64,000 nucleotides of DNA from positions 64,105 through 128,104 of the forward strand of contig JAAUZJ010000024.1 of the NCBI GenBank assembly GCA_014804695.1. Reading direction: 5' to 3'. The position numbers and the translations under genes are program-made. Within the stretch, counting starts at the first letter, position 1; each line of letters begins with the position of its first letter. The notes beneath the pieces were generated by a model. The model did no database searches. It was not told the DNA's origin and saw only the letters and a program-made list of their open reading frames with translations. The DNA comes from Lachnospiraceae bacterium. Lineage in GTDB: Bacteria > Bacillota > Clostridia > Lachnospirales > Lachnospiraceae. Shown here one piece after another: positions 16,967 to 26,749 of the stretch.

Positions 16967-18844
16967 TCATTTCTCCTCATCGAACATATTTTTCAGATAC
17001 AATACCGTACTTTCCGGGCAAAGCGTTTCAATCATCTGCCAGTTCTTCTCTTCTAATGCCTTTCTGACCAACGTTGCACTAATAACATTTTCATTGGCTT
17101 CATCGTACATCACTCTTGGGATTTCAACGACAGCAACGCTGTATTCCGGCAAAATACGCTTCATTGTTTCATTATATGCTTTTGTTACTCTGTCAAACGG
17201 CTCTTCTCCTACAAAACGATATTTAATTCCCAACTCCTTTGCCACGACCTCACCGAAAATACGAATATCATAATCCATATTTTCTACGACCTGCACATTT
17301 TCCTTTTCAAAATACTGGGCAAAAGTATCTTTTGATAAAATATATTTTCCGGAGGGAATGACCCGGACATCCGATAAATCCCCAACCCCCCGCTGTACCA
17401 TCCTAAACCTGTCCTGAAAGGCAAAATATGACTTATCTTCTTCAACGACAAAGACATACAACTTATCTACTCTGTCCAATGCTTGTTCGATCAAATATCT
17501 GTGCCCTTTCGTAAACGGATTACAATTCATAATAATGGCTCCCTTTACAAGACTATCATCTTCCCTGTACAGTCCGTATTGACCGTAATATTCTATAAAA
17601 TACTCATGCACATCCCAGTTAATATAATAGTCCTGTATTTTCTCAGGCAGCTTAAAACCCTCAGTATCATTTACCGAATCGTTTAATATCTCTTTCGCAC
17701 AGATATCCTGATATATACTCTCTGCTATCTTTTGATTCGCTATGTAATTGCAATGCATCGGAGAATCTGCCAGATAGTCCGTTAATGGCTTTATCTCTAA
17801 AAAAACATCTGTCAAATTTCTTTCTAAAAGTAAATTGCTTAAATTCTTTTCTGATAGCCGCAAGAAATCCACATATCCAATAATTACAATATCATCTTTC
17901 GTCAATTCCTCTGTAAACATCCGGGCATAGCAATAATCCGGCCCGAATAAACCCATATTTAACACTTTACATTGCATATCATGATTCTCATTCAATTTAC
18001 TTTGTAAATAAAATGGAATTGTCTGATCATCTCTGCAGTATGCTCCCATAAAAAAGCATGGACCATAAAAATAAATTCTTCTGTTTGCATTTGAGGGGGG
18101 ATTTGGTGTAACGCGAAAACCATTTCTAAAATGATAACATTTTCCTTTTATATCAGGAAAAAATGCCACGCCATTTTCTATCCTTGGGACACATTGTTCC
18201 ATCTCCGCTTTCATTGCATCAACAATGCCTTCTTCGTATTCATCCTTCCAGAATCTCTTCCACTCTTCATCCGAAAGTCCGCGCCAATTGATATCATCTG
18301 CTTTTTCCTTACGTTCTTTCAATATTTGTCTTTCCGATTCACTTAATCGCTCTACAATCTCTTTATCGGAAATAGTATACAAAAAAACTTTCGCTTTTGT
18401 CTTATTGATAAATCGATAGATTTCTTTTTTATACCATAATTTCTTCCTCGCTTTTTTCAACTTCGTTCTCTGCGCATTTCTTACCGACTCTTCTTTTTCA
18501 TACCTTATAATACCCAGCAATTCATTGTCCTCTGTAAGAACAGGTATTTCATTTACAGTCGCCACACGTTCAAAGAAAGCTGCCGCATTATAATAATCAA
18601 TACCCTTTAGATATGTATATTTCCGGTTTATTTTCAGTTCATCTCTATCCTCCCTGTAAAAACGCTCCAAATCCCCAATCGAACAAACTCCAAGCATCTT
18701 CCCTTCATGTAAAATATACAGCACTTCTTCTCCATAATGCATAAAATGATCATATGCCTTCTCAGATAAATCTCGGATTTCTTCTAGCTCATAAACTGAT
18801 GTCATATTCTCTTTGTCCAGAAAAAGCAACTTTTCTACATCCAT
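16967..18844 (-). CDS. CBS-like + SGNH-like + citrate-lyase-ligase-like cytidylyltransferase (625 aa, copy 1)
   Basis: Paralog of the 624-aa protein at 11940-13814, alike from end to end. The CBS-like part has MLGVCSIGDLERFY and NEIPVLTEDNELLGIIRYEK. The SGNH-like part has FYGPCFFMGAY, again cysteine where serine is expected, and SPMHCNYIANQKIAE. The nucleotidyltransferase domain has NCNPFTKGHRYLIEQAL, FVVEEDKSYF and SATLVRKAL. Both copies keep the nucleotide-binding motif, so both may be active. The neighbour upstream is a TIM-barrel/Rossmann protein and downstream an SGNH protein one base away. Which substrate is activated cannot be told; glycerol-phosphate- or acyl-like acceptors are guesses. 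Confidence 0.78.
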   Translation of the reverse strand: MDVEKLLFLDKENMTSVYELEEIRDLSEKAYDHFMHYGEEVLYILHEGKMLGVCSIGDLERFYREDRDELKINRKYTYLKGIDYYNAAAFFERVATVNEIPVLTEDNELLGIIRYEKEESVRNAQRTKLKKARKKLWYKKEIYRFINKTKAKVFLYTISDKEIVERLSESERQILKERKEKADDINWRGLSDEEWKRFWKDEYEEGIVDAMKAEMEQCVPRIENGVAFFPDIKGKCYHFRNGFRVTPNPPSNANRRIYFYGPCFFMGAYCRDDQTIPFYLQSKLNENHDMQCKVLNMGLFGPDYCYARMFTEELTKDDIVIIGYVDFLRLSEKNLSNLLLERNLTDVFLEIKPLTDYLADSPMHCNYIANQKIAESIYQDICAKEILNDSVNDTEGFKLPEKIQDYYINWDVHEYFIEYYGQYGLYREDDSLVKGAIIMNCNPFTKGHRYLIEQALDRVDKLYVFVVEEDKSYFAFQDRFRMVQRGVGDLSDVRVIPSGKYILSKDTFAQYFEKENVQVVENMDYDIRIFGEVVAKELGIKYRFVGEEPFDRVTKAYNETMKRILPEYSVAVVEIPRVMYDEANENVISATLVRKALEEKNWQMIETLCPESTVLYLKNMFDEEK

Positions 18845-18870
18845 TACATATTCCTCTTATCTCCAATATG

Positions 18871-20094
18871 TTATTTGCAAACGGAACATTCCGGCAAATA
18901 TTCATCGCTATATGTTTCAATATTTTCAATTCCCATAGACTTTAGCTGCCCTGCAATCTCTGAATAAAACGTATTGCAAATAATAACGGCGCATTCCGGC
19001 GGCAGTTCTTTCAAAACCTCCGGTGCTTTTATCTCCAAGCCGCAGATTTCCCTTCCCCAGAGCTTTGAATCATTATCACAGACAAATAACGGCGGATATT
19101 CCTTTCCATAAAATTTCATATAATTTCTGCACATATTTCCTGCGCCAAAAAGCACTCTGACCGGATATCCCTTTATATTTTTTTCCATTTCAATCTGCCA
19201 TCGAAAATATTCGGCCGTAGATTTAATGACCGGATACATCTGCTGACGCAGTAAATGAGAAAATCCGCCAAGCGTATCTCCCGCGGCTATAATCAACATT
19301 CCGTCAAATGCAATCCTTCTTAACCCTCTTATCAAGCTTGGCCAGTCCGTACTCATACCACCCTCGTTTCTCCCTGTAAACGGAAGTCGGCTGGCTTCAT
19401 GAATTCCATCACATTCTCTTATCAAAACGGCTTTCAATCTATGACCAAGCGTAGCTGCCATTTCTCCCATATTTTGTCCGCATAAATTACAAACAGCCGT
19501 ATCAAGACAATAGCCGAAGATTTCTTTACCCAGCTCATTATTGAGTTCATCAATCCACTCCGACGCAGTCACAGCATCTGCGCATACTCCTCTGACAAGA
19601 TGGCCATTTATGTTGTTACACTGATTTTCTATGAGAATACAGACATTCTTTTCTGCTGCTATTCTACCCAATTCATAGTAATAGCGGTGATTTTCTTTCC
19701 ATTCATCCACTTTGGAAACACCTGCAAACAAAGGCTGAATAATGATATTCCTTCTTCCGCTATTTCCGCAATTCATAATACATTCTTGTCCTATCTGCAA
19801 CATCAATGCATTCAGATCAGACCTTTTCGTGTCCCATTTCAAATGCGGTGCACGCATAATCTCAATTTGAATGGTGCCCTTGCTGCAGTAATGCATCAAT
19901 TTCTCATAGCGTCCTCTCATTTCTTTTATATCAAGAGAAGAACCATTTTCCCCATGTGTCTCAAGATGTCCCTTTGCATAAAATATAGAAAGGTCAAGCA
20001 TCATTTCCCCAAATCCCGCATTGACCATATTATTTATACTCTTCTCCAGTCTGGATAAATCTAACAGACCCTTTGATGAATAACAGACCTGCAT
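18871..20094 (-). CDS. TIM-barrel isomerase-like protein with C-terminal Rossmann-like module (407 aa)
   Basis: Residues 1-300 form a xylose-isomerase-like TIM barrel, a distant paralog of the protein at 10945-11892: compare ILIENQCNNINGHLV with LCIENLYDNIGGHLV, and ATLGHRLKAVLI with TTLGHRLKVLHI. Several ligand positions differ (GYCLDTAVCNL in place of CFDTGHANL, and LIRECDG in place of HIHDNDG), so metal binding or catalysis may be altered. Residues about 305-400 are a Rossmann-like module (VLFGAGNMCRNYMKFYG, VCDNDSKLWG, EVLKEL). It could be a degenerate or re-purposed isomerase. It follows the four-part TagD-like gene by 13 bases. Confidence 0.75.
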   Translation of the reverse strand: MQVCYSSKGLLDLSRLEKSINNMVNAGFGEMMLDLSIFYAKGHLETHGENGSSLDIKEMRGRYEKLMHYCSKGTIQIEIMRAPHLKWDTKRSDLNALMLQIGQECIMNCGNSGRRNIIIQPLFAGVSKVDEWKENHRYYYELGRIAAEKNVCILIENQCNNINGHLVRGVCADAVTASEWIDELNNELGKEIFGYCLDTAVCNLCGQNMGEMAATLGHRLKAVLIRECDGIHEASRLPFTGRNEGGMSTDWPSLIRGLRRIAFDGMLIIAAGDTLGGFSHLLRQQMYPVIKSTAEYFRWQIEMEKNIKGYPVRVLFGAGNMCRNYMKFYGKEYPPLFVCDNDSKLWGREICGLEIKAPEVLKELPPECAVIICNTFYSEIAGQLKSMGIENIETYSDEYLPECSVCK

Positions 20095-20107
20095 TTTACG
20101 TCCTCTC

Positions 20108-22441
20108 TTATATCAACCGTTTATCGATCATCTTTTTAATTTTGGTGGAACTGGTAGATTGTGTATAGGGAAAAAATACCAGATCAGAACCTCTCTTTCT
20201 CAGATATTCCCTTTTAGCCGCCCATTCCGGATCATCAGCATAGTCGCTTCCTGAAAACTGTACATCAAATTGATACCTGCGGTATGCTTCATCTGTATTA
20301 TAATATTCCAGTGGTATCTCCACAGCCTCATCCACATACCTGCATGAGCGTACCATCTCTATCCTCTCTTCAAAAGGAATAAAGGGCTTCGTATGCTTGT
20401 TCTTTATCACACCTTCATCTGTTACCACTCCTACAATCAGGTAATTACACTGTTCTTTTGCACGCTTGAACATATTCAAATGCCCTATATGAAATAGATC
20501 AAAAACACCTGCCAGATACCCAACGTTATATTTTTTCTTTTCCTTCTGCCCATTATCATTGCTTATGCTTACAGCTTTTCGTCTATTATATGTCATATTG
20601 CAATCGTAAACGCTGAAATCCGCAATCCCCAGCTCCATAAGCTGACGCATAACTGCAATATAATTTTTGATGCAAATAATCACTTTATAGGTTCCCTGTG
20701 CCTGCATTTTTAGGATTTCCGGTGAATCAATTGGAATCCCTTTCAAATCACTCCCCCATTTATGTGAATTATTATCCAAAATTCCTGTAATATCATACTC
20801 CTTCCCAAACTGAGAAAGAAACATGTCGGCAAATTGTCCAGACCCAAACAGGTACAGCTTACGGCTGTCAGCCCCTCTGAAAATATCCCTGAATATACGT
20901 TCATATTCCTCTGCAGAGAAATTCATCCTCTGCCGGTTCGCGTGAATAACTCCCATGTTTCTGCGAACCTTTTTATGATATTCTTTCAAAATACGGTCAT
21001 TTCTTAAATTATTTAAAAAAGTATTGGTAAATCTGTAAAAAAGCTGTTTACAGCGAAGCAGACCATATCGTTCCTTTAACTCATTGATAGGCAGTATATG
21101 TTCCAGATTACTATTGGACATATATATCACATCAATCGTTCTCATCATGATCACTTTCGCCGGAAGATTATCTATATATAACTCCTGATCATAAAAAACA
21201 TATCTTCCATTTTCATAGAATGAATTCAGTGGAATCAGGTCAATATAACCCCTCTTTAATATAACGCCAATACTATCCTGTTCTTCCTTCGTACCGAATG
21301 CGAGTTTTTTCCAACGGTACTTTTCCTCTTCGTCAAAAATCCTGTTTTCCCAACCGGGCTCATACCTTTCCCAGTCAATTTCCTCATATGGAACATGTTC
21401 AGAAGACTGAAGAATCATCTTCCAAAAGGTATCCAGCGCTGTAAGAAACAATCCTTTATCTTTCAAAAGTAATTCCCGGAAATATTCCAATGTTGACTGT
21501 GCACGTACATATGGCATGACGCAAATATCATCTTTCTGTTCTTCATAAACCATATTTATATTATGATGTTCAAGATAAATACGATTCTCCAGAAGTTTTT
21601 GTATCTTATATTCTCCTTCCTTATATACGGGCTTCTTCTCTACTCTGTCATTCTGATATAGAATGGTGAACATTGCATTCTCCCTACCCCTGTCCATTGA
21701 CATAGTCACCTGATCCGCCTTTGATAAACCACCGCTTAACGTACATTCTATCCAAAAAGCATTGGCCATCGTATGAAATAAATTATTCTTCAGCAAAGTA
21801 TCATATAATCTTTCTTCTTCAAGAAAAACCGTATCGGCATGATTATACTGAGGGGAGATTCTGATATCGAGCTGCTCATTTGGCGTATAGCTGTCTGCAA
21901 ATAAGATTTGAGGTCTTTCCAGCAGAGGGAATACCGAATAAAATTTGAATACAGGGAATCCGGATTCTATAAGCATTTCCTGTATTTCTGCTTTGGCATA
22001 GTTCCTGCACTCCATGTGATCAAAAACAGAAATATCCGCTCTGACATAATTTTCTATTCCATCAAAATTTCTATTAGTATATTTATCCCTGTCACCGCAG
22101 AAATAACGGATACCGAGTCGATTGTCCATTCCTAAGAACAACGTCCCATTCTCACTCAAAACATTTCGGATCCCAGCCAGAAGTCTTATCGCTTCCCTAA
22201 CATCTTTTGTGTGCTCTATTGCTGCGGTAATTACAGCCAAATCATATCTTGTCCCACCGGAACACTCCAGTTCATCCGGCTGTACACAATCAACAAAAAG
22301 TCCACTTTCCCTAAGTGCATCCACCAAAGCCAGATCTACTTGCGTTCCGGCAGTAATAAAAAGTACCCTCTGCCCTTCTTTAAAATCATACCACTTTATT
22401 AATCCCTTAGGAAGCTCCCTTATAATTTCCTCTGCTGTCAT
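20108..22441 (-). CDS. Four-part protein: methyltransferase-like, unknown middle, Rossmann-like, TagD-like cytidylyltransferase (777 aa)
   Basis: Residues 1-190 look like a class I methyltransferase-type fold (RVLFITAGTQVDLALVDAL, DLAVITAAIEHTKD, NGTLFLGMDNR) with a poor glycine motif. Residues about 200-480 are not recognised; they contain EGEYKIQKLLENRIYLE and VMPYVRAQSTLEYF, vaguely like a small-molecule kinase. Residues about 545-640 are the Rossmann-like module (LYLFGSGQFADMFL, ILDNNSHKWG). From about 645 on lies a TagD-like cytidylyltransferase with GVFDLFHIGHLN (HxGH), RSCRYVDE and STSSTKIKK. The last domain should form a CDP-linked alcohol. Joining these in one chain is unusual. RBS and start are ordinary. 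Confidence 0.75.
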   Translation of the reverse strand: MTAEEIIRELPKGLIKWYDFKEGQRVLFITAGTQVDLALVDALRESGLFVDCVQPDELECSGGTRYDLAVITAAIEHTKDVREAIRLLAGIRNVLSENGTLFLGMDNRLGIRYFCGDRDKYTNRNFDGIENYVRADISVFDHMECRNYAKAEIQEMLIESGFPVFKFYSVFPLLERPQILFADSYTPNEQLDIRISPQYNHADTVFLEEERLYDTLLKNNLFHTMANAFWIECTLSGGLSKADQVTMSMDRGRENAMFTILYQNDRVEKKPVYKEGEYKIQKLLENRIYLEHHNINMVYEEQKDDICVMPYVRAQSTLEYFRELLLKDKGLFLTALDTFWKMILQSSEHVPYEEIDWERYEPGWENRIFDEEEKYRWKKLAFGTKEEQDSIGVILKRGYIDLIPLNSFYENGRYVFYDQELYIDNLPAKVIMMRTIDVIYMSNSNLEHILPINELKERYGLLRCKQLFYRFTNTFLNNLRNDRILKEYHKKVRRNMGVIHANRQRMNFSAEEYERIFRDIFRGADSRKLYLFGSGQFADMFLSQFGKEYDITGILDNNSHKWGSDLKGIPIDSPEILKMQAQGTYKVIICIKNYIAVMRQLMELGIADFSVYDCNMTYNRRKAVSISNDNGQKEKKKYNVGYLAGVFDLFHIGHLNMFKRAKEQCNYLIVGVVTDEGVIKNKHTKPFIPFEERIEMVRSCRYVDEAVEIPLEYYNTDEAYRRYQFDVQFSGSDYADDPEWAAKREYLRKRGSDLVFFPYTQSTSSTKIKKMIDKRLI

Positions 22442-22476
22442 TTGATGCCTATCTCCTTACTTACATTGGAATCATA

Positions 22477-23835
22477 TCATCTGTCATCCAATAATAAAAA
22501 ATTAAATAATCCATTTTCTATAGAAATTCTCTCTTTATATATATAAATATTTGTTTTCATGATTCCCAGTTCTTCCAACTGTACGGCTAATTCCTGTGCA
22601 TGTTTCTTATTTGCTATGATAAAAAAAGCTTTGGCATATTCATGTACCGCCTCTTCCACTGATATTACCTTCATATCCTCTATGAATTCTCCCTGCCGTA
22701 AAAGAGAATTATCACATACAGCACATATTCTGCCTGTGCCTAATTTCTTGTCAAGTTTCAACAAAGAACTTCCCCAATCTCCTGCCGATACCACAACAAT
22801 CCGAGTGGCATTTCGGAAAACTTCCAGCAATTCTTTTGCATTGGCACGCTTTATTCTATCTATCTCATTTTGTATTGGCAAATCGCTCCAGTCGCCTTTC
22901 CATAAAGCAATCATCCTGTCTTTTCCCGGAATATAATGACCGACCGTTTCTTCATCAAATGAAAAAATTTCTTCCTTTTTCAGATTTTCAAGAAAGTGCC
23001 GGCGTCCATCAGGATAAAGCCTCCTGTAATTCCACAGATACGAATGAATCTTCATCGCCATAAAGAATGACCGGCTGATTTCATCTATAAAGCCCCGTTC
23101 CTGCATTTGCTGCCATATCCATTGATATTCTGTTATGATATGGCTATGCTTTTCCTGAGAACTGACAGAAGCTCCTCCGTGCCCCTGCCTGTAACGATAA
23201 AAAAAATCATCCAGAAACATAACGCGTTCTGCCTCTAAAGAACACAATATTGCAAACCCAGTATCCTGGTAAGATGCCCCTCCGCTCTCATGAAAGCTGA
23301 TATGCTTCTCCAAAAGAAACTTTCTTTTGTATATTCCGGACCATATATTTCCATGGTCTCCATAGACAAGTACTGACAGGTTTCCTTTCGGCACCAGCAG
23401 TTTATTATAATTTTCTTCTACTTTTCTTATATATTTCCGATAATGTCTTCTTCCCTCATAATCCATAAAAAGGTAATAATCAGATTTTACAAAATCCAAA
23501 TCATACGTATATGCCGCATTATACAATCTTTCAAACATATCCTCCGCCACATAATCATCCGGCTCAACAATTCCGATATACTCTCCTTTGGCAGCACGTA
23601 TCCCGATATTCATCTGATATCCATAACTTTTTTTATCAGAATCTAATATGTGGATTCTGATATCCAATTTTTCATATTCTTTCAGAATATCAAGCGTTCC
23701 ATCCACAGAACCGGCATCCACACATATAATCTCTATTTCTGATAAAGTCTGTATCCTGATACTATCAATACATTGTTTCAAATACTCCTCTGCATTTAAC
23801 AGTGGAACGATCACTGATACTTTTATATTATCCAT
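22477..23835 (-). CDS. Family 2 glycosyltransferase with C-terminal Rossmann-like module (452 aa)
   Basis: The N-terminal 230 residues are a GT-A fold family 2 glycosyltransferase: VSVIVPLLNAEEYLKQC, ICVDAGSVDGTLDI and the metal-site region GIVEPDDYVAED. A helical middle part follows. From about residue 340 comes a diverged Rossmann-like module (RIVVVSAGDWGSSLLKL, AVCDNS, YAKAFFIIANKKH). No membrane segment is seen, so it works in the cytosol or at the membrane surface. Donor and acceptor are unknown. It lies 35 bases ahead of the four-part TagD-like gene and 15 bases after another glycosyltransferase of the same plan. Confidence 0.85.
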   Translation of the reverse strand: MDNIKVSVIVPLLNAEEYLKQCIDSIRIQTLSEIEIICVDAGSVDGTLDILKEYEKLDIRIHILDSDKKSYGYQMNIGIRAAKGEYIGIVEPDDYVAEDMFERLYNAAYTYDLDFVKSDYYLFMDYEGRRHYRKYIRKVEENYNKLLVPKGNLSVLVYGDHGNIWSGIYKRKFLLEKHISFHESGGASYQDTGFAILCSLEAERVMFLDDFFYRYRQGHGGASVSSQEKHSHIITEYQWIWQQMQERGFIDEISRSFFMAMKIHSYLWNYRRLYPDGRRHFLENLKKEEIFSFDEETVGHYIPGKDRMIALWKGDWSDLPIQNEIDRIKRANAKELLEVFRNATRIVVVSAGDWGSSLLKLDKKLGTGRICAVCDNSLLRQGEFIEDMKVISVEEAVHEYAKAFFIIANKKHAQELAVQLEELGIMKTNIYIYKERISIENGLFNFLLLDDR

Positions 23836-23850
23836 TCATTACCGCCTTCT

Positions 23851-25029
23851 TCATACCTGCACATCACAAGGTCTTCCCCAAATGATCTTATCTGCCGGGA
23901 CCGCATATGCAGTTAATTCGGATTTAATCTCTTGAAAAATAAGTTCATTCTTAACCGCTACCAATAAATAATCATATTCCAGTTCACGGACCTGTTCCAC
24001 CGGCCTTACTTCTAATCCTTCCGCACATAGCTTTTCCCACTCTTTATCTATCCATGCACACACGTCGATATTCTGACTTGCTTTCAGAAATTCATAATAA
24101 TCACGCCCTACTACTCCGGCTCCATATAAAATGATACGTTTTACTCCTTTTAAAAAAACAGATGTATCCAATACATATTTATTACGCAAAAGATTATTTT
24201 CAGAAAGTCCCAGTTTCCAGCGTAAGCCTGTCTGTATACACCGAAGGACATAATAATCGAGTTGTTCCTTTAAAACTTTATCTTCCTTTTCAAATAAATG
24301 ACTCATATAACGATAAAAATAATTTACTTTTGCAAGATACATATCGTCTTTAGAACGAACAAGCCCATTCTCCCTCTGACAATAATAATATTCTATATCA
24401 TCTATAAAAATCGCCGTTATATCCTGCATAAGGCATGTCCAGACCAATGCCCTGTCTTCATCATATTGTATCTGGTCCCCTATTTTATTCATGGTATCCA
24501 CAAGCAAATTCCTGCGATACAATTTGGCAAATATAAATGGCATGATTCCATAATCACAATTCCTGCCATAATAAAATAAATTTCTAACAGCATCGGCCGG
24601 GTTCTTATATATACCCGCCTCAATAAGATTTTTTCTTTCTATCTTCCTGCCATCCGGATATATCATGTATACATTGGAAATTACCATATCCGCGCAGCTG
24701 TCTTCTGCTGCTTCCTTCAACAATTCAAGCAGGCGGCTCCCAATCCAGTCGTCAGAATCCACAAAAGTGATATAGTCGCCTGTACTGGCCAGAAGCCCTG
24801 CCTTTCTGGCCGCATTGTTTCCCTGATTTTCCTGTTCTATGATCCGTATCCGATCATCCATTTCCGCATACTTACGACATACGGAAAGCGAATGATCAGT
24901 GGAACCATCATCCACCAAAATGATCTCTGTATTCTTATACGACTGCATCCGTATACTTTCTATGCATCTTGGCAGATAATCCGCCGTATTATATATTGGG
25001 ACAATAATAGAAATCCGAAATTCCTGCAT
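23851..25029 (-). CDS. Family 2 glycosyltransferase with C-terminal Rossmann-like module (392 aa)
   Basis: GT-A family 2 enzyme: ISIIVPIYNTADYLPRC, ILVDDGSTDHSLSVC and the DxD-type YITFVDSDDWIGS. The end of the protein is a clear Rossmann-like module (KRIILYGAGVVGRDYYEFL, AWIDKEWEKL, YLLVAVKNE). The ATG at 25029 is preferred to a GTG four codons earlier because GAGG lies six bases before it. The order of domains matches the neighbours at 22477 and 29064. The donor sugar is not known. Confidence 0.86.
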   Translation of the reverse strand: MQEFRISIIVPIYNTADYLPRCIESIRMQSYKNTEIILVDDGSTDHSLSVCRKYAEMDDRIRIIEQENQGNNAARKAGLLASTGDYITFVDSDDWIGSRLLELLKEAAEDSCADMVISNVYMIYPDGRKIERKNLIEAGIYKNPADAVRNLFYYGRNCDYGIMPFIFAKLYRRNLLVDTMNKIGDQIQYDEDRALVWTCLMQDITAIFIDDIEYYYCQRENGLVRSKDDMYLAKVNYFYRYMSHLFEKEDKVLKEQLDYYVLRCIQTGLRWKLGLSENNLLRNKYVLDTSVFLKGVKRIILYGAGVVGRDYYEFLKASQNIDVCAWIDKEWEKLCAEGLEVRPVEQVRELEYDYLLVAVKNELIFQEIKSELTAYAVPADKIIWGRPCDVQV

Positions 25030-25071
25030 GGCCTTCCTCACAAATCATCTCTATTCTGTATAAAAAAATTC

Positions 25072-26703
25072 TTAATCGACATCTCCATTTTGCGATACCA
25101 AACTATCGAGGAACTCCACAATTCTTTGACAAGAATTCCCATCTTCCATCAAACGATAGCCCGATAAAAACTGATCCAGCTGCTGCCGATAATCCTCATA
25201 ATTAAATGTGCGTATCACCTCAGCCAACTCTTCATTATTCTCCGCCAACGGAAATGGCAGGGCTCGGATATCCAACAGCAGATCATAATCATGCGCCAAG
25301 TATTCATCAATGTCAGCCGCATAAAGAAAAACCGGTTTTTTAACATATGCAGGTTCGAACATAATGCTTGAGTAATCCGAAATTAATATATCGCTCGCTG
25401 CAACAAACTCTTCTCCGTCCGGATATGAACTGATATTGATAACTCTGTCCATCAGGCAGGCCTGCTCACTGTATTTTCGTAATCCCGGATGAAGCCGGAG
25501 CAGGATATACCACTGTCCATGGAATTTCTTTTCCAGTTCTTCAATTAAAAATTTATAATCTATGTCGTACTCCGGAAGCTTCTGCTCATAACTTGATCCG
25601 CTCCATTTAAAGCGGTATGTCGGCGCATACAACAGTATTTTAGCATCCTGCGGCAGATTTAACATCTCTCTGATCTTAAAACGGTATTTCTGCTCATCAA
25701 ATAAAATATCTGTTCTTGCCGACCCCAGTTCGACACACTTCCCTTTAGGACAAAATCCCCTTAAACAACTTTGTGTATCAAAATCGCTTGCCGTAATGAT
25801 ATAATCCATCATTTTTGCGTTCTTCTTCCACAATTTGACGCGTTCTTTATTCTTTGTTACTGTAGCAGCATCCAGGTAAAATCTTTTCAGTGTAATTCCA
25901 GTCCAATGTTTTGTCTGAATATAAATCTGCCCTTTTCTTTTCCGTACAAATGCTTCCACCGGTGAATTAAATATCCAGATTCCTGCCGTAGCCATCTCAT
26001 AAATATATTTTTCCACATCCCCGCGCATCACTGTCCTGGCTCCCTGCGGCACATTGACGCTGCTATCCGATACGGCCCATACAATTTCATATCCCTTCTT
26101 TTGCCTTAGCAATTCTTCTGTTATATACTTCCCATGATCACAGTAGGTTCCGAACGCAGAAAATACGATTTTCCGTTTATTGATCCGGTATTTTTTGTTC
26201 CGATAGAACTCATATACCTTAAACCATTCGTATACTCCCTTTTTTCCCATAAACATCTGCACTCTGCATCGAATCGTTTTTGATTCCATAAGGAAATAAG
26301 AATATATATTACGGCCTCCATATGCACGCAGCTGCTTTTCCAAAGTTCCGTATCCACGTATAGGCGTAATGAGAAAAATTCCATTTTCATAATCTTCCGA
26401 TGCTAATTCGCCAAGTAAAGATACCTTCAATTTTGCGATTTGTTTATTATTTCCACACTGATACAGCTCCTCTAATGACCTTCCACGCTTTCCCTCATCA
26501 TTATCCAACACACCGGCAATCCGATATTTCTTTCCAAACTTATCAAGAAATTCTCCGGTCTTTTTACCACAGCCAACAAGATAAATACTCCGTTTTCTAC
26601 TGGCTGTCCGAAAATCCCTCCAGCTCCTGTTACGCAGATCCGGGGTTGTCTCTTCCATTTTCTGAGTTAAATTTAAGTATGCCAGTACACTGATTTCTCT
26701 CAT
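25072..26703 (-). CDS. CDP-glycerol glycerophosphotransferase family protein with N-terminal Rossmann-like module (543 aa)
   Basis: Residues about 33-140 are the Rossmann-like module (SIYLVGCGKKTGEFLDKFG, VLDNDEGKRG). The rest is a TagB/TagF-type transferase: IQTKHWTGITLKRFY, ILLYAPTYRFKWSG, LRLHPG and the nucleotide-binding ISDYSSIMFEPAYVKKPVFL. These enzymes pass glycerol or ribitol phosphate from a CDP donor to a teichoic-acid-like acceptor. The family usually has an amphipathic membrane-binding N-terminus; here that place is taken by the extra module. It lies between the radical-SAM gene and the glycosyltransferase pair. Confidence 0.86.
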   Translation of the reverse strand: MREISVLAYLNLTQKMEETTPDLRNRSWRDFRTASRKRSIYLVGCGKKTGEFLDKFGKKYRIAGVLDNDEGKRGRSLEELYQCGNNKQIAKLKVSLLGELASEDYENGIFLITPIRGYGTLEKQLRAYGGRNIYSYFLMESKTIRCRVQMFMGKKGVYEWFKVYEFYRNKKYRINKRKIVFSAFGTYCDHGKYITEELLRQKKGYEIVWAVSDSSVNVPQGARTVMRGDVEKYIYEMATAGIWIFNSPVEAFVRKRKGQIYIQTKHWTGITLKRFYLDAATVTKNKERVKLWKKNAKMMDYIITASDFDTQSCLRGFCPKGKCVELGSARTDILFDEQKYRFKIREMLNLPQDAKILLYAPTYRFKWSGSSYEQKLPEYDIDYKFLIEELEKKFHGQWYILLRLHPGLRKYSEQACLMDRVINISSYPDGEEFVAASDILISDYSSIMFEPAYVKKPVFLYAADIDEYLAHDYDLLLDIRALPFPLAENNEELAEVIRTFNYEDYRQQLDQFLSGYRLMEDGNSCQRIVEFLDSLVSQNGDVD

Positions 26704-26749
26704 AGGAATCCCCCCTCCCGTCTGAACTGCAATATTTATATGCCATATC

